Positions 47,705-56,846 of a stretch of 64,000 nucleotides of DNA are shown piece by piece (positions within the stretch are counted from its first letter, which is position 1; each line of letters starts with the position of its first letter). Location of the stretch: positions 3,410,001 to 3,474,000 of the forward strand of contig NZ_AP018254.1 in assembly GCF_002368395.1 (NCBI RefSeq). The letters run 5' to 3'. Under the pieces are notes generated by a model. The model did no database searches, was not told the DNA's origin, and saw only the letters and a list, made by a program, of their open reading frames with translations. Origin of the DNA: Calothrix sp. NIES-3974 (GTDB lineage Bacteria > Cyanobacteriota > Cyanobacteriia > Cyanobacteriales > Nostocaceae). Position numbers and translations under genes: made by a program.

Positions 47705-48839
47705 TCAAACAACGATTGCGGACAAAGTCCGTCTTAAATCGTCTAACCCAGCAGTCGATGTCCCAACTGCACAAATATTTTTAGCTGCGTTTTCGTCTCT
47801 CCCATTGACTGACTGACAGGACGGACAACGCCACTTTCTAACTGACAAATCTAATTTTTCTAGAACGTGTCCACAATTAGAACAAGTTTTGCTAGACGGA
47901 TACCATTGATCAATAAATACGATTTGTTTACCTTTCTTTTTGGCAATCCACTCTAGAATTTGTAGAAATTCTCCAAAAGCCAGGTCTGATATCTTGCGCC
48001 CCCAAAGACGTTGCATTCCTTTGAGGTTGAGTGTTTCAAAACACAACACATCAAACCTATTAGTGAGGTCGTGAGCTAATTTCCAAAACCAATCACGTCT
48101 AGTATTAGAAATATCCTCATACTTGCGTACTAAATTCTTTCTAGCCCGTTCTCGATTAGCTGACCCTTTCAACTTTTTGGAATGCTGCCTACTGGCTTTT
48201 TTAATAGCATTAAGTGACTGTTTGAAGAATTGGGGCGACTCCATTTTAGTGCCGTCTGAGCAAGGGAGAAATGTCTTTAATCCCAAATCGAAACCAGCGA
48301 TTTTACCTGTCTTGATTTCAACGTCTGGATTGCTAGCATCATCAACAACAATAACCATAAACAGCTCACCTAATGATGTGCGTTTTCTAGTTAAAGTTTT
48401 GACTGTTCCTTCTATCTCTCTTGACTTCCAAAATTGATATATTCGATTACCAATCTTTACCTTGTTGCCACTTAAAAACTTATAACCTGCTTGCTTAAGG
48501 GTGAATGATTTGTACTTTTTAACTTTCTTGAATCCTGGTGGACGAACCCCCTTCTTGTTGTGTTTAAAAAATAATTGGTATGCTTTCTCAATGCGTTGGC
48601 AAATATCTTGTACTGCCTGAGAACCTACTGATTGCCAAAACAAGTTACGTTTCCGCAATTTGGCTATATGAGATTGGAGGAGATTGGAGTTTCGCACAAC
48701 TCAAGTGTTTACCCCACATCCGGTAGTATCGACGATGAAGGGCAATGCAATGGTTATAAATCACCCCAGAAGCGTTAATCATTCGCTTGAGGTGTTTATT
48801 GCGTTTGTGTTCGTACAACTTAAATCGTAGTGTTCTCAT
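47705..48839 (-). pseudogene. tnpB: TnpB RNA-guided nuclease gene with a frameshift
   Basis: ATG at 48839 begins MRTLRFKLYEHKRNKHLKRM, running to AKLQS; a tandem CTCCAATCTC duplication near 48675 then shifts the frame. The rest (330 codons) has RuvC residues in AGFDLGLKTF, CFETLNLKGM and NGRDENAAKN, and the zinc finger CSNCG...CPSCQ. Removing one 10-bp copy restores KLQSHIAKLRKR. Confidence 0.88.
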
Positions 48840-48841
48840 GC

Positions 48842-48874
48842 TACTATTGTACACAATAACGCTGTACAATAGTA
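48842..48874. promoter_or_regulatory. 12-bp inverted repeat between tnpB and the RHH gene
   Basis: TACTATTGTACA and TGTACAATAGTA are perfect inverted repeats with 9 bp between them. The right arm ends on the A of the RHH start codon, and the left arm begins 3 bp from tnpB. A likely operator for both. Confidence 0.8.
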
Positions 48875-49017
48875 TGAAGAAACGATTAGATTTTAGAGTA
48901 GAAGAATACAAACTTCAAATCCTTGAAGACTACTGCTTATTTGTCGGCAGGACAAAAACTGATGTGCTTAGAGAACTCATTAGAAACCTGAAGATACAGC
49001 AGATTCGAGGTTTATGA
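48874..49017 (+). CDS. small ribbon-helix-helix-like protein, C-terminus cut by IS630
   Basis: 47 residues: MKKRLDFRVEEYKLQILEDY and FVGRTKTDVLRELIRNLKI, a strand-helix-helix typical of Arc/CopG repressors. Its TGA (49015-49017) is the first triplet of the IS630-type element, so the original tail is lost. It probably represses the divergent tnpB through the inverted repeat. Confidence 0.65.
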   Translation: MKKRLDFRVEEYKLQILEDYCLFVGRTKTDVLRELIRNLKIQQIRGL

Positions 49018-49958
49018 GGTACAGTAGCAACAATTAGTAAACCAATTTTTTAGATGCTTTGGATCAACTAATGTCAGTGCAATTTTAATTAAACCATCAA
49101 CTACAGATGCACTTTTAGGAGAAAACTGTTTTAAGAACGCTTTTAATTGTGACCACCAATGTTCAATTGGATTAAATTCAGGGGAATAAGGAGATAGATA
49201 AAGAACACTTGCTCCTACAGATTCAATCAAAGGCTTAATCTCTTCGACTTTATGTGCTGGCAGATTATCCATTACAACGACTGCACCAACCCATAATTGT
49301 GGAAGTAAAAAATGCTCTACAAAAACTTTATAAGCTTCTCCATTCATTGAGCCATTTAAAGTCATCACAGCTAAGACTTTTTTGAAGCTAATTCCTCCAA
49401 TTACACTTATTTTTGCACCTCGGTAATATGGTTTAAAATCATAAGCTCTACTCCCGCGATCGCTTCGAGCATGAGTTCTAGTCAAACCAAGCAAAACACC
49501 CATTTCGTCTATAAACACAAGGTTTTCTGGGTCTATGTGTTTTACTTTCTCCCAATATTCTAATCTCAGTTTTTGGACTCTTTCTGTTTTCGCTTGGCTG
49601 CTACGTAAAGTCTTTTTTTTCGAGTTAATTCTTGTTTTTGCAATGCACAACACATCACACTTGCACACACCCAAATGTTATATTTTTCTCCAAAATACTC
49701 GCAATATTCCAATAAAGTTAAATCCGGGTAACTTTGAACCATTTCTGCTAATTCGCTACCGTAATCATCTAGCTTACCCTTCATTGCTCCACCTTGCTTT
49801 TTGGGCTCTAGATGCCCTTCCAATCTTTTTTGCCTGATTAGCTTCTGCACATAGCTTTTTGCTATACCAAACTGTACAGCTACTCCTCGAATTGATGTAT
49901 CACCCTTTTCGTAAGCACTTACTATTTTTTCTCGTAAATCGATTGAGTAGGGTTTCAT
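49012..49958 (-). CDS. IS630-type transposase in two frames (-1 slip)
   Basis: Frame A from 49958 (MKPYSIDLREKIVSAYEKGD, HTH) runs to 49566. Frame B gives VFIDEMGVLLG, VVVMDNLPAHK and SPEFNPIEHWWSQLK, the DDE triad. The overlap holds a run of eight A (TCGAAAAAAAAGAC near 49610), suited to -1 ribosomal slippage. A simple frameshift mutation is the alternative. Confidence 0.8.
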
Positions 49959-49994
49959 TTTAATTTTTGATGCACTAATAACAAGTGTACCTCA
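49015..49994 (-). mobile_element. IS630-type insertion sequence
   Basis: Inverted ends begin TGAGGTACA on both sides. Contains one transposase in two overlapping frames. It interrupts the TnpB-type element; joining the flanks gives GATTCGAGGTTTA next to CCTCG. Confidence 0.75.
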
Positions 49995-50023
49995 TTTACC
50001 TCGAAAGTGCTGTAAAGAAAAAG

Positions 50024-50040
50024 CCGTCCTAGAAGGACGG
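50024..50040. repeat. element-end hairpin
   Basis: CCGTCCTAGAAGGACGG, followed by GGCTTTAGACC; typical end of IS200/IS605-type elements. Confidence 0.65.
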
Positions 50041-50113
50041 GGCTTTAGACCTATTCTTTCGGTAAAAAGTGAAACAACAGCAACTCAGGGTAAGTAGGGC
50101 TTGCGGAAAAATA

Positions 50114-50182
50114 GTAAAGACGCGATATATTGCGTCTCTTCCTCCTCCCTTTACTTACAGACGATCCGACGGGTCGTCTGTA
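50114..50182. repeat. type A and type B palindromes in tandem
   Basis: GTAAAGACGCGATATATTGC followed by GTCTC at 50114-50140, and ACAGACGATCC then GACGGGTCGTCTGT at 50157-50182. Confidence 0.75.
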
Positions 50183-50241
50183 CTCCCTGATCTCAACGAC
50201 AATTTGTACCACCCACCTACTTGTATCACTAGCAACTTAGA

Positions 50242-51462
50242 TTAATATAACAACCAACCCCTAGATAAATTAGCTAAAGGTTGAGAATTTGCATCCCGAT
50301 TACTAATAAACCAGAGACGATTATCACCGGATTCATAATTGCGCCAAATTAAATCGGCTTTCCCATCTCCATTCACATCCCTAACGGAAAATTCCTCCGT
50401 ACTTCCGACTGTTTTATGGGGATTACCCAGGAAATAACCATTAAAATTAAAACCATCTATTTCCCAAATGGCAACTTTATTATCTCGATAATTACGCCAA
50501 ATTAAATCTGTTTTACCATCACCATTTACATCACCGATAGCATGTTCCCAGTCTGTGTCGGGAATTTGGATAATAATTTCTGCTTGTTGGACTTGAGCTC
50601 CATTAAACTGCCAAATTGCTACTTGTCCATTTTTGAGGTGATTCCAGAATAAATCACTTTTACCATCGTTATTACTATCACCAATTTTAGGATTCCAATT
50701 AAAATCATCAACTTTAAAGACAAACTCTGCTTGTGTAAATCGGAAACCATCCATTAACCACACCGCATTCACACCAGTTTGGTAATGTCGCCAAAATAAA
50801 TCTGTTTTACCATCTCCATTAAAATCACCAATTAAAAAATCATATTTTAAATTTTCTCTATCCAGAGTATCCAGGAATCTACCAGTCACCTCCTGACCCT
50901 CAATAGTCCAAATGGCATTTTGACCATTGGTGTAATTTCGCCACATTAAATCATGCTTACCATCCCCATCAAAATCACCAACTTTAAAATCCCAATAGCC
51001 TAGAGTTTGCGGGTCAACACGGATTAAATTCGTCTTGGTAAAACTGTTCCCATTATTGTTATTGTACCAAACCTGATTTTCACCAGTTTTGTAATTCCGC
51101 CAAAATAAATCACTGTTACCATCACCATTAAAATCGCCAATTTTAAAATCCCAATCCGGATTCATTCCCTCCAGTTCAAAGACGGAAATCGTATTTGCAC
51201 CATTCATTAACCAGATTCGTAAATTCCCAGTATTACTATCTCGCCAAATTAAATCTGTTTTGCCATCCCCATTAAAATCAGTCGGAATCATCCAGGATTT
51301 GCGAGGTGAACTTGCTGATTGGGATGAACTGAGTAATTTTACGGATGCAAAGGAACCACTATCTAAATCCGTACTCAAAATTGTGGACGGATTTCCACTT
51401 CCGGAATTCACCTGAGTTAATCCAGCATCCAATTCTAAGGCATTATTTTTTGTCTGATACAT
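50242..51462 (-). CDS. FG-GAP/VCBS-repeat beta-propeller protein
   Basis: 406 residues with seven repeats of D-x-N/D-G-D-G-K-x-D-L-x-W-R (such as DFNGDGKTDLIWR, DFDGDGKHDLMWR, DVNGDGKADLIWR), each spaced about 47 residues. This predicts a seven-bladed Ca2+-binding propeller. No signal peptide is evident in MYQTKNNALELDAGLTQ, so export may be by another route. Role unknown. Confidence 0.85.
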   Translation of the reverse strand: MYQTKNNALELDAGLTQVNSGSGNPSTILSTDLDSGSFASVKLLSSSQSASSPRKSWMIPTDFNGDGKTDLIWRDSNTGNLRIWLMNGANTISVFELEGMNPDWDFKIGDFNGDGNSDLFWRNYKTGENQVWYNNNNGNSFTKTNLIRVDPQTLGYWDFKVGDFDGDGKHDLMWRNYTNGQNAIWTIEGQEVTGRFLDTLDRENLKYDFLIGDFNGDGKTDLFWRHYQTGVNAVWLMDGFRFTQAEFVFKVDDFNWNPKIGDSNNDGKSDLFWNHLKNGQVAIWQFNGAQVQQAEIIIQIPDTDWEHAIGDVNGDGKTDLIWRNYRDNKVAIWEIDGFNFNGYFLGNPHKTVGSTEEFSVRDVNGDGKADLIWRNYESGDNRLWFISNRDANSQPLANLSRGWLLY

Positions 51463-51755
51463 ACGTAGGTTTCACCCCTGTGAAAATAGCTAGATGGGAG
51501 AATAATATTAAAAGTTATACTTAGATATACAAAAACCATCTCCGTTATAGCCGAGCCATTCTGTATCAGACAAACATGAATATACGTAATTTTGCTCAAC
51601 GGGGGTGGATGGACATAAAGTGAATAGGGAGTGGTGAGTAGTGAGTAATAAAAACCACTTTCATTCGTTCTGGTGTACGCAGTTCATGATGGCTACTCCC
51701 TACTCACTCCATTTACGAGCTAAAATACACAGTAACTTACGCTCACAAATATTAA

Positions 51756-53078
51756 ATGCAACCGGATATGCAAATTGAATATAAACAGCGTCGTGAACGG
51801 TTAATGGCAAAAATCGGGAATGGAACTGCGATTTTCCGTAGCGCACCAATGGCTGTGATGCATAATGATGTGGAATATGCTTACCGTCAAGATAGCGATT
51901 TTTATTATTTAACTGGATTTAATGAAGCTGAAGCGGTCGCAGTGTTAGCACCTCACCACGAAGAACATAAATTTGTTTTATTTGTCCAACCTAAAGACCG
52001 AGAAAAGGAAGTTTGGAGTGGCTATCGTTGTGGTGTGGAAGGTGCAAAGGAATTATACGGTGCTGATGAAGCATATCCCATCAGCGAATTAAATGAGAAA
52101 TTACCCCAATACCTGGAAAAAGCTGAACGGATTTATTACCGATTTGGTCGCGATCGCCATTTTAATGATACTATCATCAAACATTGGCAACAGCTATTAC
52201 GTACCTATCCGAAACGGGGAACGGGTCCAGTTGCCATTGAAGATATTGCCCATGTTCTCCACCCGATGCGCTTAGTTAAAAGTGAGACCGAATTATCACT
52301 GATGCGCAAGGCTGCTGACATCGCTGTCGCAGCCCATATCCGGGCCATGGATTTTGCTAAACCTGGTGTCTATGAATACCAAGTGCAGGCGGAAATTGAG
52401 CATACTTTTAAATTATATGGTGCAAGTGGCCCAGCCTACCCTTCGATTGTGGCATCGGGTGCCAATGCCTGTGTACTCCACTACATCGAGAATAACCGCC
52501 AGTTGCAGCCCCAGGAGTTACTATTAATTGACGCTGGATGTGCCTATGGTTACTATAATTCCGATATTACCCGTACTTTCCCGGTTGATGGCAAATTCAC
52601 GGGGGAACAAAAGGCTTTATACGAAATTGTTTTAACTGCCCAAAAACAGGCGCTGGAGCAGGTTCAACCGGGAAATGCCTATAATTTACACCATGATACA
52701 GCTGTCCGGGTAATTACAGAAGGATTGGTGGATTTAGGGATTCTCCAGGGAGATATTGATACCCTCATCGGTGAAGAAAAATATAAACCCTTCTATATGC
52801 ATCGTACCGGACACTGGTTAGGTTTAGATGTCCATGATGTGGGTGTTTATCAACATGGCGAAGATAAACCGCAAATTCTTCAAGCAGGACAGGTTCTCAC
52901 CGTTGAACCGGGTATTTACATTGTACCGAATACCGAACCCGCAGAAGGTCAACCCCCCATTCACCCCCGTTGGTCAGGAATTGGTATTCGCATTGAAGAT
53001 GATGTTTTAGTCACAGCAACTGGGAATGAAGTCCTCACCGCAGGTGTTCCCAAGGAAATCGCAGATTTGGAAGGATAG
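51756..53078 (+). CDS. pepP: Xaa-Pro aminopeptidase
   Basis: 440 residues (start at 51756; ATG at 51768 also possible). Removes residues before proline. The C-terminal pita-bread domain has metal ligands in LLIDAGCAYG, SDITRTF, HRTGHWLGLDVHD, TVEPGIY and RIEDDVLV. N-terminal domain: RRERLMAKIGNGTAIFRSAP. All ligands present. Confidence 0.95.
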   Translation: MQPDMQIEYKQRRERLMAKIGNGTAIFRSAPMAVMHNDVEYAYRQDSDFYYLTGFNEAEAVAVLAPHHEEHKFVLFVQPKDREKEVWSGYRCGVEGAKELYGADEAYPISELNEKLPQYLEKAERIYYRFGRDRHFNDTIIKHWQQLLRTYPKRGTGPVAIEDIAHVLHPMRLVKSETELSLMRKAADIAVAAHIRAMDFAKPGVYEYQVQAEIEHTFKLYGASGPAYPSIVASGANACVLHYIENNRQLQPQELLLIDAGCAYGYYNSDITRTFPVDGKFTGEQKALYEIVLTAQKQALEQVQPGNAYNLHHDTAVRVITEGLVDLGILQGDIDTLIGEEKYKPFYMHRTGHWLGLDVHDVGVYQHGEDKPQILQAGQVLTVEPGIYIVPNTEPAEGQPPIHPRWSGIGIRIEDDVLVTATGNEVLTAGVPKEIADLEG

Positions 53079-53083
53079 GGGAA

Positions 53084-53107
53084 AGACGACTCCGGAAGGT
53101 CGTCTGT
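53084..53107. repeat. palindromic repeat, degenerate type B
   Basis: AGACGACTCCGGAAGGTCGT follows the pepP stop by 5 bp. Confidence 0.6.
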
Positions 53108-53125
53108 TCTCCTAATTTCCTGACC

Positions 53126-53530
53126 TTAAAAGGGAATACGCAACCAGCGAGTGCAAAAATTAGCCATGCGATCGCCCCATGTTGGTTGAGGTAATTTTTC
53201 CAGAGCAATATTCTTCACTATTTGTTTACCCAGGGGTGTTAAACGAAAACTATCGGTAATCCCCTGTCCATCAACTTCGCGTCGCACTAACCCTACCTGT
53301 ATCAACCAAACAAGGGCATTATCTACCACCAATTCGGACATTGGTTTATAGGTGTATTGATTTTTTACACCCTGCATATCAGTTATTTCACTGATGGGAA
53401 CTCGTTCTTCTGCCATCGTGGTAAATAACTTGAGTTGGAAGGGTGAGCATATTAGGGAACGTTCTGCTCGTTTGATAATCGGTGCAGAATAGTCAATTGG
53501 TTTGGGTTGATGATACTCGGTCGCGGACAT
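53126..53530 (-). CDS. conserved cyanobacterial protein (Npun_F0494-like)
   Basis: 134 residues: AERSLICSPFQLKLFTTMAE, then VPISEITDMQGVKNQYTYKP, MSELVVDNALVWLIQVGLVRREV and FRLTPLGKQIVKNIA, which read as a winged-helix fold. It may be a DNA-binding or regulatory protein. The family name is recalled and not verified. Confidence 0.65.
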   Translation of the reverse strand: MSATEYHQPKPIDYSAPIIKRAERSLICSPFQLKLFTTMAEERVPISEITDMQGVKNQYTYKPMSELVVDNALVWLIQVGLVRREVDGQGITDSFRLTPLGKQIVKNIALEKLPQPTWGDRMANFCTRWLRIPF

Positions 53531-53610
53531 GTTACTGGGAGATTAGCTGGTGATGATTATTTTGGCGTTGCTAAATACAAATATGAATAAAAAATTTACG
53601 TTTTGTGGTG

Positions 53611-53636
53611 GAGACGTAGCAATGTTATGTCTCTAC
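53611..53636. repeat. palindromic repeat, type C variant
   Basis: GAGACGTAGCAATGTTATGT followed by CTCTAC. Confidence 0.7.
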
Positions 53637-54054
53637 ACAACCACGGTGATTTTGGTTTGATTACAAAATTATAGATAATTATAATTCATACCCCAATTCA
53701 GCAACCTATAGTTTCACTTTACAATATTTAATTTCCAGTTTTCCATATCTTGGTGAGAAAGCCAAAGATATCGCTTGCGCATTCCCTGTTTTTCTTTTAT
53801 TGATTGAAAAAGCTTATACAATTGAGTTGATTTTTCAAAATTTGTGATGAGTATGAATGGACATTTATAAATATATACCTTATCATGTGTAGCGCAGATT
53901 TTGTTATTTGAGAAGCTGCTAGTTGATAGCTGTGAATAATCAGATAATGATAAAAAAATGGTTTATCGGTTGTTGCTAAATACTGGTATGAATTTCTATT
54001 TAGAGACATAATATATCACTTTTCTGCAAGGGTTTCGATTTTCAAGTAAGTCAT

Positions 54055-54217
54055 CCCGCATTTCTCACAAAACCCTAAAACTCATAGGGAATAGGGAATA
54101 GGGAGTATTGTAGACGCGTAGCGTCTAGTCTACGACAACGCTGCGCTCACCCGTAGGGTGTGTAGGGGAAATTAGTCTGTCACTCAAGGCTTACAACTTA
54201 CTCGTGAGAAATCCAGG
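54055..54217. repeat. dispersed repeat R1, copy 2
   Basis: CCCGCATTTCTCACAAAACC at the left and CTCGTGAGAAATCCAGG at the right match the inverted ends of copy 1 at 42777. The middle carries GTAGACGCGTAGCGTC-type sequence not in copy 1. Confidence 0.75.
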
Positions 54218-54395
54218 TCATGGGATTAAACTTCCTACATAATCAAAACTGGAGTTTTCGTCATTGCCGTGTCAGGAAGCAATCTCATAATCACGACTAA
54301 GAACTAGGGTTTTGCAACGCTGATTATTGAAGCTTTAATGGTCGAAATTTACGATTTATCACTCAAAAATATTCAATGAGCAGAGGAGAAAAATC

Positions 54396-55340
54396 ATGCG
54401 TTATGGAATTGATATTGGACACAATTGTCCTCCCGACACGGGAGCGCGAGGGATTAAATTTGAAGATAATTTGACTTTAGATGTCGGAAATCGGGTGATT
54501 GCCAAGTTAAGAGCTTTAGGTCATCAAGTTGTTGAGTGTAAACCAGATAAAGCTACAACTGTCGCTGATTCATTACGACAAAGATGCGATCGCGCTAACA
54601 GAGCTAAGGTCGATGTGTTTGTTTCCATCCATTTTAATGCTTTTAATCGCAAAGCAAATGGTACGGAAATTTTTGCTGGTTCTACCCGTGGACATCAAAT
54701 CGCTAAACCTGTATTAGATGAAATTGTCAAACTCGGTTTTTTCAATCGTGGATTAAAAAATGGCTCCCATTTATTTGTAATTAGTAATACAAATATGCCA
54801 GCGATTTTAGTGGAGTGCTGCTTTATTGACTCCCAAAAGGATATGAGTATATTTGAAGCAGAAGCAATGGCTAATGCCATCGTTATTGGTTTAACTGGAA
54901 AAGCTGCACCGGAAGAAAAAATTAATGTGATTCCCGATGAAAAAAATAATCCGGATAATTCGGTTTTACGCTTAAAAAGAGCTTTAAATCGCTTACAAAT
55001 TAAGCCGGCAAATGGACGCACTTTATCGGAAGATAATGTGTACGATGCCCAAACGAAAAGTGCGGTGGAAAGATTTCAAGAAATAGTTGGTATCCAAAAA
55101 ACTGGTGTAGCTGGGAATACCACCTGGGGAGCAATCAATGAAATTCTTGCCAAACGAATTATCCGTCGAAACCATGCTGGTGGTGTTGTCGTTCGCTATT
55201 TGCAATTTCGTTTAAATTTAGATATTGATGGTATTTTTGGCCCCCAAACAGAAAATGCGGTTAAGGCATTTCAAAGAAGTAAAGGGTTGTTTGCTGATGG
55301 GATTGTTGGACCAGCAACTTGGCAAAAGTTAATTGGTTGA
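54396..55340 (+). CDS. N-acetylmuramoyl-L-alanine amidase with two PG-binding domains
   Basis: 314 residues. Amidase_3 domain about 1-170: GIDIGHNCPPD (first His), FEDNLTLDVGNRV (Glu), VSIHFNAFN (His) and AILVECCFIDS (Glu). Two peptidoglycan-binding domains follow (VERFQEIVGIQKTGVAGNTT and VKAFQRSKGLFADGIVGPAT). No signal peptide is seen, so export may need another path. Cleaves peptide stems from glycan. Confidence 0.9.
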   Translation: MRYGIDIGHNCPPDTGARGIKFEDNLTLDVGNRVIAKLRALGHQVVECKPDKATTVADSLRQRCDRANRAKVDVFVSIHFNAFNRKANGTEIFAGSTRGHQIAKPVLDEIVKLGFFNRGLKNGSHLFVISNTNMPAILVECCFIDSQKDMSIFEAEAMANAIVIGLTGKAAPEEKINVIPDEKNNPDNSVLRLKRALNRLQIKPANGRTLSEDNVYDAQTKSAVERFQEIVGIQKTGVAGNTTWGAINEILAKRIIRRNHAGGVVVRYLQFRLNLDIDGIFGPQTENAVKAFQRSKGLFADGIVGPATWQKLIG

Positions 55341-55354
55341 TTGACCAGAATCCC

Positions 55355-56389
55355 TCAAATTGATATTTGGTGTTGTTCTGGATTTTTGATTTCGTTTTTG
55401 TGGGAATCTAATATCTCTTGATGTAATGATTCTCTCGTGGAATGTTGCATATATTTAGCATGTAAAGCTTGCCATTGCTGCCAATATTCCCATCGAGTTG
55501 CTATTACAATTTGCTGGAGTTGCGGTAATTTTCTGCTCCATTCTTGTCCAAATATCTCCATTAACCATTCCTCCAAAACTAAAGAGTCTTGGAGATTACC
55601 TAATATGTCTTGAATATTTTTGATATCGTTGACGAAATTTTGGTATTTTTCCCCATATAAATCTGTAAATAGCTCCATTTGATAGCGTAAACGTTTGGCT
55701 TGTTTACGCAAATGGTGGAGTACTTTGCTATTTTCCATTAGATGACCATTAAGTTGATCTTGATTATTCTCGTCAACCAATAATAACTTGGATTCTGAAT
55801 TCCCATTTATGGGTTCGCCATCAATTTCAAGACCAACTAGCCAACCAGGATGAATGAAAAACCTACTCACTTCTGGTAAAAGTAAATCGGATACACTAAA
55901 ATTAATCGAAATTAAAGCAATCGGTTGATAAATTGGGGTTAATAACCAATCCTCTAAATCATTTTTTAAGGATTTATAGCGATTAGATTTTAGCAACTGT
56001 TGCACTAACTCTAAGTGAGTTTGACGCTGCTGTGCGAGCGTTTCTAACCCTTTTTGCAGATATTTTTGCTCTTCCCTGGGTAAACCAGGCTGATACTGAT
56101 TTTCTAATATATCCTTGAGAACATCTAAATCCCTTAAATTACCGAGACGACGAGCGATTTTACCGATATTGCGATCGCAAACGGATTTCGGTAACTCCAC
56201 CGCAAAACCCAGACTACTGACCACACTCCGTAATCGTCTCATCCCGACTCGCATTTGATGCAATGCTTCCGGGTCTTCATCTTTTTTGACGGATGCTTCC
56301 CATTTTTCGATTTTTTTCAGGTGTTTTTTAATTGCGTGATATGTGTAATCACCCAAGGTTTGATAGCGAAGTGGTGTAGTGACAGTCAT
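55355..56389 (-). CDS. CHAD domain protein
   Basis: 344 residues from the ATG at 56389 (MTVTTPLRYQTLGDYTYHAI). HQMRVGMRRLRSVVS, ARRLGNLRDLDVL and HHLRKQAKRLRYQMELF are the conserved His-Arg-Lys helices that bind polyphosphate in this family. A TIKKE-like triphosphate tunnel domain is not fused. It is convergent with the amidase. Confidence 0.9.
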   Translation of the reverse strand: MTVTTPLRYQTLGDYTYHAIKKHLKKIEKWEASVKKDEDPEALHQMRVGMRRLRSVVSSLGFAVELPKSVCDRNIGKIARRLGNLRDLDVLKDILENQYQPGLPREEQKYLQKGLETLAQQRQTHLELVQQLLKSNRYKSLKNDLEDWLLTPIYQPIALISINFSVSDLLLPEVSRFFIHPGWLVGLEIDGEPINGNSESKLLLVDENNQDQLNGHLMENSKVLHHLRKQAKRLRYQMELFTDLYGEKYQNFVNDIKNIQDILGNLQDSLVLEEWLMEIFGQEWSRKLPQLQQIVIATRWEYWQQWQALHAKYMQHSTRESLHQEILDSHKNEIKNPEQHQISI

Positions 56390-56846
56390 AAACAGAACTC
56401 TATTACAATTGGAACTTTCCAAAAATTCCAGCACAAAATTCTCTCAACACTAAATTAGTGTACTGTTATTTCTGATGGTGATTCGCAAAATTAAATTATA
56501 AATGCATTATAGGTAAATATTCTACCCATCAGAACTTTTTACTGTCGATTGATTGTAAATAAATATTCCAAAATAGTTTAAAAATTAATAAAATAGTTAT
56601 CTTTATGATTTATTTTGAAAATAACCTGTAAATCAGGTAATTTTTGCCACTCTATGGATATAAAGTAGCATCAAATCATACAGGATATGTCCATCAAAGT
56701 GGTTTCTCACAAGCTTGAAAAATACCAACTACTCCCGATTCCCGTATAGATGGGACATGTCGCGTCTCTTCCTACTCCCGAAAAAATGATAAGTTAAGTA
56801 TTAAAAGCAACGTTGAAAACATCATTTAAAATCATCACCAAAAAAT
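56390..56846. other. 457-bp intergenic region
   Basis: Divergent promoter region of the CHAD and DUF3616 genes. AT-rich; a half palindrome of type A near 56750 (GACATGTCGCGTCTC). No gene is seen. Confidence 0.5.

Larger units (their letters stand above)
47684..50050 (-). mobile_element. TnpB-type (IS1341-like) element, split by an IS630
   Basis: tnpB on the minus strand, a ribbon-helix-helix-like gene on the plus strand and a GCCGTCCT/AGGACGG hairpin end at 50024-50040 (typical of IS200/IS605 ends). It is interrupted at 49015-49994 by an IS630-type element. No Y1 transposase is present. Confidence 0.65.
53531..54395. other. 865-bp intergenic region
   Basis: AT-rich. Holds a type C palindrome at 53611-53636 and dispersed repeat R1 copy 2. 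Small frames here are repeat DNA. No gene is seen. Confidence 0.55.
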
